Source of the DNA: Proteobacteria bacterium UBA1844
GTDB taxonomy: Bacteria; Pseudomonadota; Gammaproteobacteria; Steroidobacterales; Woeseiaceae
Direction of reading: 5' to 3'
Length of the DNA: 24,314 nt
Assembly (NCBI GenBank): GCA_002338615.1
Contig: DDIS01000082.1
Coordinates: forward strand, 1-24,314
This document shows, piece by piece, positions 1 through 7,521 of the stretch. The notes below the pieces were generated by a model. The model did not search any database and was not told the DNA's origin. It saw only the letters and a program-made list of their open reading frames with translations. The translations under genes and the position numbers were made by a program. How positions within the stretch are numbered: the first letter of the stretch is position 1; each line of letters begins with the position of its first letter.

Positions 1-386
1 CGGACCGGCTCTACGGCGGCCAGGAGGGCCGTCATCTCGACTACGATCTGATTCCAACCGTTATCTTCAGCCATCCGACGATTGGCACGGTTGGCATGAC
101 CGAAGTGCAAGCGCGCGCGGCCTATGGTGACGACGTAAGAATTTACGAGTCACGATTCACGGCCATGTATTACGCGCTGGGCGACGTCAAACAACGTACC
201 GCAATGAAGTTGATAACGGCAGGCAAAGCAGAAAAAATTGTCGGTTGCCACATAATTGGTGAGGGCGCCGACGAAATGCTGCAGGGCTTTGCTGTTGCAA
301 TCAAAATGGGCGCGACGAAGCAAGACTTTGACGACACCGTTGCGACTCATCCGACCAGTGCGGAAGAACTGGTGACCATGCGCTAG
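1..386 (+). CDS. gorA: Glutathione-disulfide reductase, C-terminal part (5' truncated by window edge)
   Basis: The last 127 codons of an FAD/NADPH-dependent disulfide reductase that keeps cytosolic glutathione reduced; the reading frame is open from base 3, and the 5' end lies outside the window. What remains is the end of the FAD domain plus the dimerisation domain. Diagnostic segments are '[18 protein letters not shown]' just after the truncation, '[20 protein letters not shown]' in the interface domain, and the C-terminal '[13 protein letters not shown]', whose His belongs to the active-site His-Glu pair that protonates the second subunit's thiol. The 'HPTSAEE' ending and glutathione-reductase-like spacing favour Gor over dihydrolipoamide or mercuric reductase. 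It converges on the VOC gene with 37 bases between the stop codons; I see no clear terminator there. The identification is secure; the upstream part and its regulation cannot be judged. Confidence 0.95.
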   Translation, partial: DRLYGGQEGRHLDYDLIPTVIFSHPTIGTVGMTEVQARAAYGDDVRIYESRFTAMYYALGDVKQRTAMKLITAGKAEKIVGCHIIGEGADEMLQGFAVAIKMGATKQDFDDTVATHPTSAEELVTMR

Positions 387-423
387 CGCCCCGGGCTGCG
401 GGCACTATCGATGCGCCACCTGC

Positions 424-795
424 TCACACATGTTGATCGATAAGAACCGGGTTTCCGTCCGGGTCAAGCATGGCAATGCTGCCCGGGCCGCTGCTGGATT
501 CATCAACCGTGGTGGTCAGCTCGATGCTCTGCCCAAGCAGCTTGCGCTGGATCGCGCGGACATCTTCAAAGGACCCCAGCGTTTCACCTGCCGCGTTCCA
601 CCCCGGGTTAAAGGTGAGGATATTCTTTTCGAACATACCCTTGAAGAGGCCAATCGTCGTCGTACCGTTGCGGAGAATCACCCAGCCTTGCGAGGCGTCG
701 CCGCCAACCGCGACAAAACCCAGAGCGCCATAGAAGTCCTGTGATTTCGTGAGGTCTGCGACATTCAGGCTAATGGAAAATGCACCCAGTTCCAT
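424..795 (-). CDS. VOC-superfamily (glyoxalase/bleomycin-resistance fold) protein
   Basis: A 123-residue single-domain protein of the vicinal-oxygen-chelate superfamily. The N-terminal '[22 protein letters not shown]' is the usual beta-alpha start of a VOC half-module, and '[19 protein letters not shown]' is the typical metal-site strand with DPDGN. Such small VOC proteins bind metals or small ligands, or act as lyases or dioxygenases; the substrate cannot be read from sequence. The expected first-strand His/Gln metal ligand is not obvious (Ser-Ile-Ser-Leu-Asn), so it may be a binding protein rather than an enzyme. The ATG at 795 is preceded by AAAGGA, a good ribosome site. It starts 11 bases after the stop of the DUF4199 gene and is probably the last gene of that operon. 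Length is normal for the family. Confidence 0.85.
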   Translation of the reverse strand: MELGAFSISLNVADLTKSQDFYGALGFVAVGGDASQGWVILRNGTTTIGLFKGMFEKNILTFNPGWNAAGETLGSFEDVRAIQRKLLGQSIELTTTVDESSSGPGSIAMLDPDGNPVLIDQHV

Positions 796-806
796 AGTGT
801 TGTCCT

Positions 807-1322
807 TTATTCTGATTGAGGTTTGGATTTGCGATTGCCGAGTAAAGCCGCACTGACGATGGAGACAAGCAGGCCGACCGGAAATATTTCGACGAAAGTC
901 ATGGGTAGCCGGAAAAAGGGGTTGGCGTACTGTGCGCGAAACCGATCGCCATCACGCGCAATCTGCGCAAGTTCGCTGTCACTCGCACCGGCAGCTTCTT
1001 TCCCGGCCACCATTGCATCGACATAGTCGTCTACGAAGCCGAAATCCGTCGCCGCAAGGTAAACCTCCCACACGACGACATACACCAGCCCCGCTATGGC
1101 GGAAATGCCGAGACCGATAAGCAGCGCACGGGAGAAGCTGATGAGTCCGCCGAGCTCATCATCACGGTGGTGCTTGATCGCTATGTAGATGCTACCGAAT
1201 GCAATAAACATGACGAGAAAGCCGAGCCACGCCTGGCTACGACCAAGCTCGATACCGAGTGTCATGCAGCTGATGACGACGAGGCCCGCGAGTACGCCGT
1301 AGATCAAAATTATTCTTTGCAT
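807..1322 (-). CDS. DUF4199-like integral membrane protein
   Basis: A 171-residue membrane protein of unknown function. I see four likely membrane segments: '[20 protein letters not shown]', '[19 protein letters not shown]', a third around '[20 protein letters not shown]', and a C-terminal '[20 protein letters not shown]', with a soluble helical stretch between helices three and four (about residues 105-140). The pattern of a short charged turn ('[21 protein letters not shown]') after helix two is what I associate with DUF4199 proteins. The frame is open further upstream to 1373, but that extension is Cys- and Arg-rich and the ATG at 1322 leads straight into helix one, so it is chosen. It sits between a membrane-anchored LuxR-type regulator and a VOC protein, all on the same strand, which suggests a shared, uncharacterised role. 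The family assignment is from memory of the pattern, not a search. Confidence 0.75.
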   Translation of the reverse strand: MQRIILIYGVLAGLVVISCMTLGIELGRSQAWLGFLVMFIAFGSIYIAIKHHRDDELGGLISFSRALLIGLGISAIAGLVYVVVWEVYLAATDFGFVDDYVDAMVAGKEAAGASDSELAQIARDGDRFRAQYANPFFRLPMTFVEIFPVGLLVSIVSAALLGNRKSKPQSE

Positions 1323-1422
1323 GCATTTGTGTCCGCTGAAAAGATGTCTCAAACAATAGCCTGCACGCGGCAAAAGTCATCCACCAAAGGGTTGATTTCG
1401 GCAAATCCATGCAGAATCCGGG

Positions 1423-1854
1423 CTATGGAATGATGCGCAGCGTCCTGGCCTTTTGCACGGCCTCTGTGCGCCGCGACACCGCAAGCTTCTGATACAGGTG
1501 GACGAGATGGGTTTTGACCGTGCTCGGCGCAACGTACAGGCGCTTTGCAATGCCGCGGTTGCTGGCGCCTTCGGCCAGCAGTTCCAGGACCTCGAGTTCA
1601 CGTGGCGTGAGCCCCAGGGTATCAATGATCTTGTCGTTGCGACTGAAGGAGGCGTCAGGCTTGCCGCGACCCAGGCGCGTGCCGAACCAGACGCCGAGGC
1701 CCGTGAACAGGATCGCCAGCAAGACGATGTAAATCTCCGTCGCATAGAGCTGCACGACAAACTGGTGCTCCAGCCACTGCAGCAGGAAAGCACCGCAGGC
1801 CAGTGCTCCTCCATAAACAAGCACGGTCCGTGTCATCATCGTCGTGCGAGGCAT
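1423..1854 (-). CDS. Membrane-anchored LuxR-type (HTH) transcriptional regulator
   Basis: A 143-residue regulator with an unusual layout: two hydrophobic helices at the N-terminus (about residues 11-27, 'VLVYGGALACGAFLLQW', and 41-57, 'EIYIVLLAILFTGLGVWFG') followed by a short basic linker and a complete LuxR/GerE winged helix-turn-helix (about 81-137). The HTH carries 'LTPRELEVLELLAEGASN', the recognition helix region 'VAPSTVKTHLVHLYQKL' and 'SRRTEAVQKAR'. There is no receiver or autoinducer domain, so the signal must come through the membrane part or a partner protein. The obvious candidate partner is the DUF4199 protein 100 bases downstream. The start is uncertain: ATG 1854 (four bases after the DinB gene stop) or the ATG at 1839; neither has a strong ribosome site. 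Product class is secure, targets unknown. Confidence 0.88.
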   Translation of the reverse strand: MPRTTMMTRTVLVYGGALACGAFLLQWLEHQFVVQLYATEIYIVLLAILFTGLGVWFGTRLGRGKPDASFSRNDKIIDTLGLTPRELEVLELLAEGASNRGIAKRLYVAPSTVKTHLVHLYQKLAVSRRTEAVQKARTLRIIP

Positions 1855-1858
1855 GCGC

Positions 1859-2413
1859 TCAGCAAGCGTGCCCGGTCCCCCGCACCGCATACAGAAACCG
1901 CGCATAGCCGATCTCGGCGGCGTTCTTGGTCAACTCCAGGTTGACCCACGCAACGACATCGCCAAAAGGCCGGTCTTTGAAAGGCCATCGTGTCAGTTCG
2001 CTGGACGCGAGAGCCCCGGCTGTCATATGTGCCAGTTGTCCACACCATTGATCGTGCAAATCGTTCAACCGTGCGCGAACGCTTTCTGCGGTGCCTGGCC
2101 AGAGCACTTCGTCACGAGTCAGCTGCGCGGCGGCAAAGGACTGGTCGAGCACAGTGGACCACCAGAAGATGATATGCCAGCTAAGCCAGGCAATGCTGGG
2201 TGGGCCGAGATCATAGCCTTCGTGCTCCGGCCAGTCGGCGCGCCAGTGGCCGTCGGCGTCCTGTTGCACATGCAGACCCTTGTTGGCCGGTCGCCACAGG
2301 CATTCGTCGGTAGTCAGTCCGCTGAGGTGCAGGCCGGCAAGTTTCCAGGCCGTATCGAACTGCCTGCGAAGGTGCATCGCGGGATCGTACGGCTGGGTAG
2401 CCGGGCCAGACAT
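1859..2413 (-). CDS. DinB-like four-helix protein
   Basis: A 184-residue soluble protein of the DinB/YfiT-like helical-bundle superfamily, which includes metal-dependent thiol transferases (bacillithiol, mycothiol) and many uncharacterised members. The Trp-rich core 'HWRADWPE' and 'PPSIAWLSWHIIFWWSTVLDQ' and the later 'WVNLELTKNAAEIGYARFL' are typical. The His in the 'WLSWHIIFWW' helix is a likely metal ligand, while the third position has Glu in place of the classic His. The chosen ATG at 2413 overlaps the aroE stop by one base (TGATG), so translation is probably coupled. The frame stays open to 2599 inside aroE, but that stretch is only the shadow of aroE. No function can be assigned beyond the fold. 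Confidence 0.8.
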   Translation of the reverse strand: MSGPATQPYDPAMHLRRQFDTAWKLAGLHLSGLTTDECLWRPANKGLHVQQDADGHWRADWPEHEGYDLGPPSIAWLSWHIIFWWSTVLDQSFAAAQLTRDEVLWPGTAESVRARLNDLHDQWCGQLAHMTAGALASSELTRWPFKDRPFGDVVAWVNLELTKNAAEIGYARFLYAVRGTGHAC

Positions 2414-3252
2414 CAGGCGGCGACCGAAATCTGCTTTAACACGGGCGCGGTCGCGGGTCGTACGCCGCGCCAGATATGAAAGGATTCCGCCGCCTGTTCG
2501 ACCAGCATGCCCCAGCCCATGACGGACCTGGCCGCACGGTGTTCGCGCGCCCAGGCACTGAATGGCGTGGGCTTTATGCCGTAGGAAAGATCGTAACAAA
2601 CTGTCGTAGCAGCAATGGCTGATGCAGGATAGGGCGGTGCGTCGCCGGTCAGCCCCGCCGAGGTGGCATTGATGATGAGATCGAAAGTTTCGCTGGCAGG
2701 TACGTCGTCAAAGCCGCAGGCGCTGATGCGACCTGCGCCGCTGAATAATTCTGCGATGACCTCGGCCTTGTGCAAGGAGCGGTTCGCAATCAGCAAAGTG
2801 TCAGGCGCGGCGGACAGCAATGGCCCTACGATGCCACGCGTGGCGCCGCCGGCACCGAGGATCAGTATCCGCGTACCTGCAAGGGGTACGCGGAGATTCA
2901 CGGTCAGGTCACGCAGCAAGCCGATGCCGTCCGTGTTGTCCCCGAATACATCGCCGTCCCCGAATACCAGCGTGTTTACGGCACCTGCCAGGTTCGCGCG
3001 TTCGCTCAGCTGATCGCACAAACGTGCAACGGCACGTTTGTGCGGCACGGTGATGTTGAGCCCTTTACCGCCGGTGTTCTGAAACTGTCGTACGGCCTGA
3101 TCCAGTTTTTCGGGCGGCACCTGCAGCAGTTCGTATTGCATGTTTTGCGCGGTTTGCAGGGCAAACAAGCGATGAATAACCGGTGAACGACTGTGTGAAA
3201 TCGGGTAGCCCATGACCCCGTAACGGTCGACACTGACAGTCTCATCGTGCAC
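2413..3252 (-). CDS. aroE: Shikimate dehydrogenase (NADP+)
   Basis: Reduces 3-dehydroshikimate to shikimate with NADPH in the cytosol, the fourth step of chorismate and aromatic amino-acid synthesis. The 279 residues match the usual length. Visible motifs: the shikimate-binding 'GYPISHSRSP' (residues 15-24), the catalytic Lys72 in 'NITVPHK', 'DNTDG' (105-109) with the catalytic Asp, and the glycine-rich NADP loop 'LILGAGGATRG' (130-140), followed by 'NRS' where the 2'-phosphate is held, and 'INATSAG'. The start is GTG at 3252, nine codons before the conserved Arg-Tyr-Gly strand; no better ATG exists, and the ribosome site is weak. It lies 34 bases behind hemB and overlaps the DinB-like gene by one base, so it is probably transcribed from the hemB side. 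Confidence 0.96.
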   Translation of the reverse strand: MHDETVSVDRYGVMGYPISHSRSPVIHRLFALQTAQNMQYELLQVPPEKLDQAVRQFQNTGGKGLNITVPHKRAVARLCDQLSERANLAGAVNTLVFGDGDVFGDNTDGIGLLRDLTVNLRVPLAGTRILILGAGGATRGIVGPLLSAAPDTLLIANRSLHKAEVIAELFSGAGRISACGFDDVPASETFDLIINATSAGLTGDAPPYPASAIAATTVCYDLSYGIKPTPFSAWAREHRAARSVMGWGMLVEQAAESFHIWRGVRPATAPVLKQISVAA

Positions 3253-3286
3253 GGTCAGCGCTGCCCGATCGAGAGGGTTTGCATCG

Positions 3287-4930
<1,644 letters not shown>

Positions 4931-4934
<4 letters not shown>

Positions 4935-5659
4935 AAAAGACTGACGACATGACAAATTGCGAGCAATACCGGGAAAAGATCGGTGGCGACCCTCACTACG
5001 AAGGTGACGGAGCGCACCTGGCGGGGTGCGCAACCTGCCAGGATTATCGCGCGGCGATGCAAGCGCTGGACGGAGAAATCTTGCGGGCCTTGTCGGTTCC
5101 GGTACCAAAACTTGCCGTACCGGATTTACCCGAGATTGCTACGGCCGATGTGGTCCAATTGCCGCGACGACGTCTCACCGCGCCTGCCTGGCTTGCAATT
5201 GCGGCGAGCATCACGGTTGCAGTGACAGTCGGCTTTCTTCTCACGGCAAACAACCCTCCACCCCCGACGCTTGCAGAGCAGATCATCGATCACTTCGAGC
5301 ATGAAAAATTTTCGATGCAGGTGTCGGACCAGGCAGTTAGTGATGATCGTCTCGCGCGTATCGTGCCGGCGAATATTGTCACCATGGACCAACCCGTCGG
5401 GCTGATTACTTACGCGCAAAGTTGTGTGATCAATGGCAAGCAGGTTCCACACCTGGTTGTGCAGGGCGATCATGGGCCGGTGACGATCCTGCTGCTGGCG
5501 AACGAGCACATCGACGCCCCACAGGAATTACAAAGTGGTGCCTTTAGTGGCGCGATATTCCCGCTTGGTGATGGCAGCGTCGCAATCGTAGGCACCGATG
5601 TCGAAGATTTGGAGAGAGTAGAACAACAAGTAACAAGCTCAGTGCATTGGCGAACCTGA
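4931..5659 (+). CDS. Transmembrane anti-sigma factor, DUF3379-like
   Basis: A 242-residue single-pass inner-membrane protein, the expected partner that holds the upstream ECF sigma factor. The cytoplasmic N-terminus starts 'MTNCEQYREKI' and has a zinc-finger-like HxxxCxxC (His29, Cys33, Cys36 in 'HLAGCATC'), as in ZAS-type anti-sigma domains. One membrane helix follows at about 84-106 ('APAWLAIAASITVAVTVGFL'), then a periplasmic C-terminal domain of about 135 residues with a single Cys in 'YAQSCVINGK' and a beta-rich pattern ending 'VAIVGTDVEDLERVEQQV'. That domain resembles DUF3379 proteins. The start codon overlaps the sigma stop as ATGA. The zinc-site cysteines and periplasmic Cys could sense metal or oxidative stress, which would fit a metal-binding peptide as output, but this is inference. 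Confidence 0.88.
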
Positions 5660-5682
5660 GTCCAGGGAATGGTGTATTAACC

Positions 5683-5696
5683 GCCCTCGCCAGGGC
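5683..5696 (+). other. Small hairpin between anti-sigma and HvfA-like genes
   Basis: GCCCT-CGCC-AGGGC can fold into a five-pair stem with a four-base loop in the 61-base gap. No T-run follows, so it is not an intrinsic terminator. It may stabilise or mark the processing of a downstream transcript that needs a higher yield than the sigma/anti-sigma genes. It may also be chance. Confidence 0.3.
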
Positions 5697-5720
5697 TTAT
5701 TCCAACCTAGGAGAGACAGA

Positions 5721-6131
5721 ATGACAGAGAAAAAAGTACTGAAACCCGTAGCACTGGCCATTGGTGCAGCGCTCGCCGGTTCGTTCGCAATTGGCAGCGC
5801 CGCCAACGCGGATCCCGGTGCCAGTCCATTCGCAATGACCAGCCTGAGCTCCGGCTACATGCTGACTGTCGGCGAAGGGTCCTGCGGTGGCGACAAGGAA
5901 GGTGGCATGCAGGACGACAAGGATGCAGAAGCTTCCTGTGGCGGCGACAAGAAAGACGGGATGGACCACGACAAGGATGCTGAGGCTTCCTGCGGTGGTG
6001 ACAAGAAAGATGGCATGGACCATGACAAGGATGCAGAAGCCTCCTGTGGCGGCGACAAGAAAGGCGAAGCCAAAGACAAGGCTGAAGGTTCCTGCGGCGA
6101 AGGCTCTTGCGGCAGCGACAAGCAAGGCTGA
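5721..6131 (+). CDS. HvfA-like Cys-repeat precursor peptide (putative RiPP metallophore/bufferin)
   Basis: A 136-residue exported low-complexity protein. Residues 1-30 form a Sec signal peptide ('KKVLKPVALAIGAALAGSFA', ending 'SAANA'). Next comes 'SPFAMTSLSSGYML' (35-48), the segment I know from HvfA-type proteins, then an acidic/Lys-rich tail with six Ser-Cys-Gly motifs (Cys55, 73, 91, 109, 125, 130). In HvfA the repeated Glu-Gly-Lys-Cys-Gly motif is converted by the DUF692/MNIO enzyme HvfB with partner HvfC to oxazolone-thioamide groups that bind copper. Here the motif is Glu-Gly/Ala-Ser-Cys-Gly, and no HvfB, HvfC or DoxX gene is within the window. A strong ribosome site (AGGAGAG, 5709-5715) precedes the ATG, and a strong terminator follows. 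Placed 61 bases after the anti-sigma gene, it is the likely output of that pair. It could also be an unmodified metal-binding periplasmic protein. Confidence 0.82.
   Translation: MTEKKVLKPVALAIGAALAGSFAIGSAANADPGASPFAMTSLSSGYMLTVGEGSCGGDKEGGMQDDKDAEASCGGDKKDGMDHDKDAEASCGGDKKDGMDHDKDAEASCGGDKKGEAKDKAEGSCGEGSCGSDKQG
5874..6083 (+). repeat. 54-base in-frame tandem repeats within the HvfA-like gene
   Basis: Three full 54-base units (5874-5927, 5928-5981, 5982-6035) and one shortened unit (6036-6083) encode 18-residue blocks of the form Glu-x-Ser-Cys-Gly-Gly-Asp-Lys followed by an Asp/Lys-rich spacer with a Met. Units two and three encode the same 18 residues but differ at eight bases, all synonymous. 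The Cys spacing is therefore exactly 18 residues across four cysteines, then 16 and 5 in the tail. Confidence 0.93.
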
Positions 6132-6164
6132 TCATGCCAGCGTAGAAACGCTGAAGTGAAAAGC

Positions 6165-6198
6165 AAAGCCCGCACTGACGTCAGTGCGGGCTTTTTTT
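6165..6198 (+). terminator. Strong Rho-independent terminator after the HvfA-like gene
   Basis: A 14-pair perfect stem (6165-6178 with 6181-6194, GC-rich core GCCCGCACTGA) around a two-base centre, followed by seven T residues (6192-6198). It lies 34 bases after the stop codon and shows that the sigma/anti-sigma/HvfA-like unit ends here. The A-run on the left arm could also let it work for transcripts from the Rieske side. Confidence 0.93.
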
Positions 6199-6234
6199 GA
6201 GCGTGCAACGGCGCGCTATGGTTGCCAATATCGC

Positions 6235-6360
6235 ATCGCGGCGAGACGCCGCTCCTACGAGATGCTGCACCGTGCCGCCCGTAGGAGCGCCGTCCCCGGC
6301 GCGATCGCCCGACATCGTATCGCGGCAGGATGCCATCGCGGCGAGACGCCGCTCCTACGA
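6235..6360. repeat. REP-type palindromic repeat cluster (three copies)
   Basis: Three copies of a 25-26-base element lie in alternating orientation: 6235-6260 (minus), 6281-6305 (plus) and 6335-6360 (minus). The first and third are identical and exactly 100 bases apart. Each begins, in its own orientation, with GTAGGAGCG and folds into a short hairpin (GCGGCG/CGCCGC in the outer copies, GCGCCG/CGGCGC in the middle one). The stem base pair that changes does so on both arms. The GTAGGAG head plus palindrome is the design of REP elements known from Pseudomonas and relatives, which RAYT transposases spread. No RAYT gene is in this window. The cluster fills most of the gap between the terminator and the 3' end of the Rieske gene. 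Confidence 0.85.
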
Positions 6361-6382
6361 TCGGGCCCGTATTACGGCCGCG

Positions 6383-7486
6383 CTACCGGGAGGATTCATC
6401 GCCAATTCGGTCGCGCACGTAGTTGCGGATATCCAGGCTCCAGTCTTCCATTGGCCCGTAAAAACCCGATCTGAACTTCTGCGATCGCATGCCGCGCTGC
6501 ACGCTCTCACAAATATGCCAGTCCTGCTTGTTGACGAGATCCCAGAAGTCAACCGCATCGGCGGGATCGAAATCCGGTCGTGTCATCTCGTCGGGATGGA
6601 ACAGGAATTCGCAGATGATGTCCGTCCGGCCTGGTGAGCGTGGCCAGAGCGTGAATGCCGCAACGTGATCCATCGACAGGCTCAGCATCATGTTGGGGTA
6701 AATGAGTTCACCTTTGTGGCGGACTTTTTCATTGTCGTCGAGGCCCGGAAATGGCGCGCGATTGGTCGTACCTGACATCGTAAATGTATTCGTACCTTCC
6801 TTTTGTTGTACACCACCTTCCCAGTCCAGGTCCGCGCCGCCGTTCTTGCGAAACGCTGGCACAATACGGCACAGCTCGGGATGCACGCCGGCGCAGTGAT
6901 AGCACTCGTTGTAGTTCTCGAGAATTACTTTCCAGTTGGCGTGGACCACATACTCGATACGCCGGGCCGTGCGCAAGTCGTGCAACGGGTAGCGCCGCAA
7001 ATTATTTACCGCAGCGCCGAGCGAGTCCTGCAGGTTCAAATCGCCGCTGACAAGACGAACAAAAATAAACCCGCCCCAGGTGTCAAGTTCGGCCCTGTGC
7101 AAGCCAAAACGCTCCTTATCAACCAGCAGGTGCGGAGTGCTGTGCAGCTTGCCATTGAGATTGTAATTCCACGAGTGGTAAGGGCAGCGAATACCTGCCG
7201 CGAAGTGTCCCTGTTGTTCATCGGTGCCCGGGCTCGGCACGAGTTCGGCGCCACGATGGCGGCAAACATTGTGAAACGCATGCAGTTGTGTCTCCCGCAC
7301 CAGCAAGATGCTCTCGCCAAGGATATTGACGAGCCGGTAATCGCCCTTCTTCTCAAGGCCTTCAATACGACCGGCACAAAACCATTCGCGATGAAAAATC
7401 CGCTCACGTTCGAGCTGCAAATGAGGCGCGTCCAGGTAGTAACTGCCCGGCAGGGTTTCTTCGAGTTTGTGCTGTGTGGAGTTCAT
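6383..7486 (-). CDS. Rieske-type mononuclear iron oxygenase, alpha subunit
   Basis: A 367-residue oxygenase that would use a Rieske [2Fe-2S] centre and a mononuclear iron to hydroxylate or demethylate a small organic substrate. The Rieske ligands are Cys75 and His77 ('CRHRG') and Cys101 and His104 ('CPYHSW'). The iron-site helix reads 'NYNECYHCAGVHPEL' with His197 and His202, and 'VNKQDWHICE' near the C-terminus supplies the expected acidic ligand. The single-subunit form and 'NECYHC...VHPEL' resemble GbcA/choline-monooxygenase-like demethylases more than ring-hydroxylating dioxygenases, but the substrate is open. ATG 7486 is preferred; a TTG at 7504 would add six residues. No ferredoxin reductase partner is nearby. 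It is divergent, with only 35 bases, from the PYROXD2-like flavoprotein, so the two are probably co-regulated. Confidence 0.92.
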   Translation of the reverse strand: MNSTQHKLEETLPGSYYLDAPHLQLERERIFHREWFCAGRIEGLEKKGDYRLVNILGESILLVRETQLHAFHNVCRHRGAELVPSPGTDEQQGHFAAGIRCPYHSWNYNLNGKLHSTPHLLVDKERFGLHRAELDTWGGFIFVRLVSGDLNLQDSLGAAVNNLRRYPLHDLRTARRIEYVVHANWKVILENYNECYHCAGVHPELCRIVPAFRKNGGADLDWEGGVQQKEGTNTFTMSGTTNRAPFPGLDDNEKVRHKGELIYPNMMLSLSMDHVAAFTLWPRSPGRTDIICEFLFHPDEMTRPDFDPADAVDFWDLVNKQDWHICESVQRGMRSQKFRSGFYGPMEDWSLDIRNYVRDRIGDESSR

Positions 7487-7521
7487 GTATGCTCTGATAT
7501 TCAACCCTGTCAGACGCCACT

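Noticed and set aside
5677..5704. ECF-type promoter with TTAACC before the HvfA-like gene
   Set aside because: The -35-like motif is followed by no recognised -10 at the proper spacing, and the start site would leave almost no leader; not supported without a matching motif before the sigma gene.
5721..6131. Metallothionein as the identity of the Cys-repeat protein
   Set aside because: It has a Sec signal peptide, evenly spaced single cysteines in Ser-Cys-Gly motifs and the HvfA-type SPFAMTSLSSGYM segment, unlike the clustered CxC motifs of metallothioneins.
5697..6208. Long minus-strand open frames with repeats opposite the HvfA-like gene
   Set aside because: They are mirror images of the repetitive, GC-biased coding strand; they lack ribosome sites and would run against the strong terminator.
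6235..6360. CRISPR array
   Set aside because: Only three copies, in alternating orientation, each self-complementary and with unequal spacing; no cas gene in the window. REP elements explain them better.
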